DNA of 64,000 bases. It comes from Pseudomonas sp. R28(2017) (GTDB taxonomy: Bacteria; Pseudomonadota; Gammaproteobacteria; Pseudomonadales; Pseudomonadaceae). Position numbers and translations under genes: made by a program. Under the pieces are notes generated by a model. It was not told the origin of the DNA. It searched no databases and worked only from the letters and a program-made list of their open reading frames with translations. Below are positions 63,106-64,000 of this stretch, piece after piece (position 1 is the stretch's first letter; every line of letters starts with the position of its first letter). The stretch covers positions 124,001 to 188,000 of the forward strand of contig NZ_NEHW01000005.1 in assembly GCF_002112505.1 (NCBI RefSeq). Direction: 5' to 3'.

Positions 63106-64000
63106 ATGACAACGCAACATAGCAGCCCTAAAAACCTCGATATAGAGGTGCTCCGAGCCTATGCAATATCAATCACGCTTGTCGCTCACCTGGGTGTCCT
63201 GCATCCAGACTGGTACCGCTGGACCAGTTATTTCTGGCTGGGCGGTGGAGTAGATCTGTTCTTTGCAATCTCCGGTTTTCTAATAACGGCGACATTGCTG
63301 AAGGCATTTTCCACCGGCCAATCCTTCCGGATGATCGCGGGAACCTTTTGGGTGCGCCGGCTGTTCAGGTTATGGCCAGCCGCGCTCACCTGGTCAACGT
63401 TGACGCTGCTTTTGACACTAGGCTTCGATGTCTCCAGAACCTTCGGTCCTGAACAGGCGATGTTCGACTCCTGGCTCTATGGTGCACTCAACCTGCAGAA
63501 CTTACATATCTGGTCAGTCGGCAATTCCGGAGGAGTTGCCACGCCGCTATGGCACTATTGGAGTCTGTCATTGGAGGAGCAATTCTATCTATTGCTGCCC
63601 ATTGTGCTCGCGCTGGTCACCAATAGGAAAGCGCTGATTATTCCAGTGATCATGATTGCCTTGTATCAATCGATACAGATTCGGCCCTGGGGAACACTTC
63701 TGTGGTTCATTCGCAGCGACGCCCTGCTGCTAGGCGTGGCCATCGCCCTGGCCTGGCACTATTACGCTGACCGCGTCTCGTCCTTGTTCAAGACCTTGGG
63801 GAAAAAGACAGTGACGGTTGTTTTCGTCCTGAGCCTACCCCTGCCCATTGTCCTTGCCAACGCGAACTGGTTCTCGTTCTACATGGGGCTGGTCGCTATC
63901 AGCGCCGGTGCGGTCGTGTTCATTGCATCAGCCAATTCGAACCTCAGCGAGCCTGCAGGAAGGTTGCAGGAACTGGCGATTTACCTCGGCTCACGCTCCT
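63106..64000 (+). CDS. OafA/YrhL-type membrane acyltransferase, 3' end outside the window
   Basis: Open frame from ATG 63106 with no stop to the window end; 298 residues visible. Acyltransferase 3 family: GVDLFFAISGFLI near the start, WHYWSLSLEEQFYLLLPI in the middle (the family signature) and RSDALLLGVAIALAW later. Many membrane helices. These proteins add acetyl or other acyl groups to O-antigen or other surface glycans. Codon use differs from the rest of the window: frequent ATA, CTA, TTA and AGA codons and a lower GC content by eye, which suggests acquisition by transfer. Confidence 0.88.
   Translation, partial: MTTQHSSPKNLDIEVLRAYAISITLVAHLGVLHPDWYRWTSYFWLGGGVDLFFAISGFLITATLLKAFSTGQSFRMIAGTFWVRRLFRLWPAALTWSTLTLLLTLGFDVSRTFGPEQAMFDSWLYGALNLQNLHIWSVGNSGGVATPLWHYWSLSLEEQFYLLLPIVLALVTNRKALIIPVIMIALYQSIQIRPWGTLLWFIRSDALLLGVAIALAWHYYADRVSSLFKTLGKKTVTVVFVLSLPLPIVLANANWFSFYMGLVAISAGAVVFIASANSNLSEPAGRLQELAIYLGSRS

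Overview
This 64-kb window is chromosome from a member of the Pseudomonas putida group. The clues are dense GC-rich coding with codons ending in G or C, at least fifteen paired REP elements of the P. putida type (core GCGGGC-AAG-CCCGC, flanked by GGCCTCTTC and CTCCCACAGG), an EF-P with arginine at residue 32 next to earP, and a gene order (alaA-htpX-tpm-ygiD-deaD; ohrR-ohr-efp-earP; aroC-prmB-folE-benE) that fits P. putida. No plasmid, phage, IS or CRISPR sequence was seen. Most of the window is ordinary core genome; the two ends look accessory.

Layout. 1-5.9 kb: an accessory locus in which a pertactin-type autotransporter sits between two related, unclassified proteins built of Ig-like modules (the first runs off the left edge). 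5.9-6.6 kb: a minus-strand tRNA operon, Glu-Gly-Glu-Gly-Gly, with a strong promoter. 6.9-16.5 kb: a coiled-coil membrane protein, free-Met-sulfoxide reductase msrC with an AAA-type ATPase, a hybrid sensor kinase, glutathione peroxidase plus msrB, alaA, htpX, tpm and a LigB-type dioxygenase. 16.6-25.4 kb: the DEAD-box RNA helicase with a long leader, a spermidine-synthase-like protein, class II DAHP synthase, a YcaQ-like DNA-repair protein, a DUF1127 protein, two LysR regulators and a TSUP permease. 25.4-35.3 kb: ohrR/ohr, earP-efp, a GreA/B-like factor, a LysR/SDR/MFS group, a glycine-zipper protein and a TonB-dependent receptor. 35.5-49.7 kb: tRNA-Ser, a crotonase, an acyltransferase, corA, a glutamine amidotransferase, a cytochrome c fusion, an RraB-like protein, an LTA-synthase-like sulfatase, a ZIP transporter, an ankyrin protein, a DUF3509 gene with a sigma-54 promoter, an acireductone-dioxygenase-like gene coupled to an MFS gene, and aroC. 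50-63 kb: a hydrolase, prmB, an isochorismatase-fold protein, an Smr protein, folE, a glutaredoxin-like protein, a GST, benE, an HBM-type chemoreceptor, a DUF115-like protein, an SDR and a CurA-like reductase. 63.1 kb to the end: an OafA/YrhL-type acyltransferase with foreign-looking codon use that runs off the right edge.

How the genes work together. Several genes repair oxidised thiols and methionine or remove peroxides (msrC, msrB, glutathione peroxidase, ohr/ohrR, GSTs). Others maintain translation (efp with its rhamnosyltransferase earP, prmB, the DEAD helicase, the tRNA genes). aroC and the class II DAHP synthase are the last and first steps of the shikimate pathway. The most interesting open points are the Ig-like pair around the autotransporter; the sigma-54 promoter with tandem palindromes at 46.27-46.39 kb; two enzyme-fold proteins that have lost a key residue (acireductone dioxygenase His to Arg, isochorismatase-type hydrolase Cys to Ser); a nested palindrome with a 31-residue membrane peptide at 39.4-39.7 kb; and several RNA or operator palindromes in leaders.
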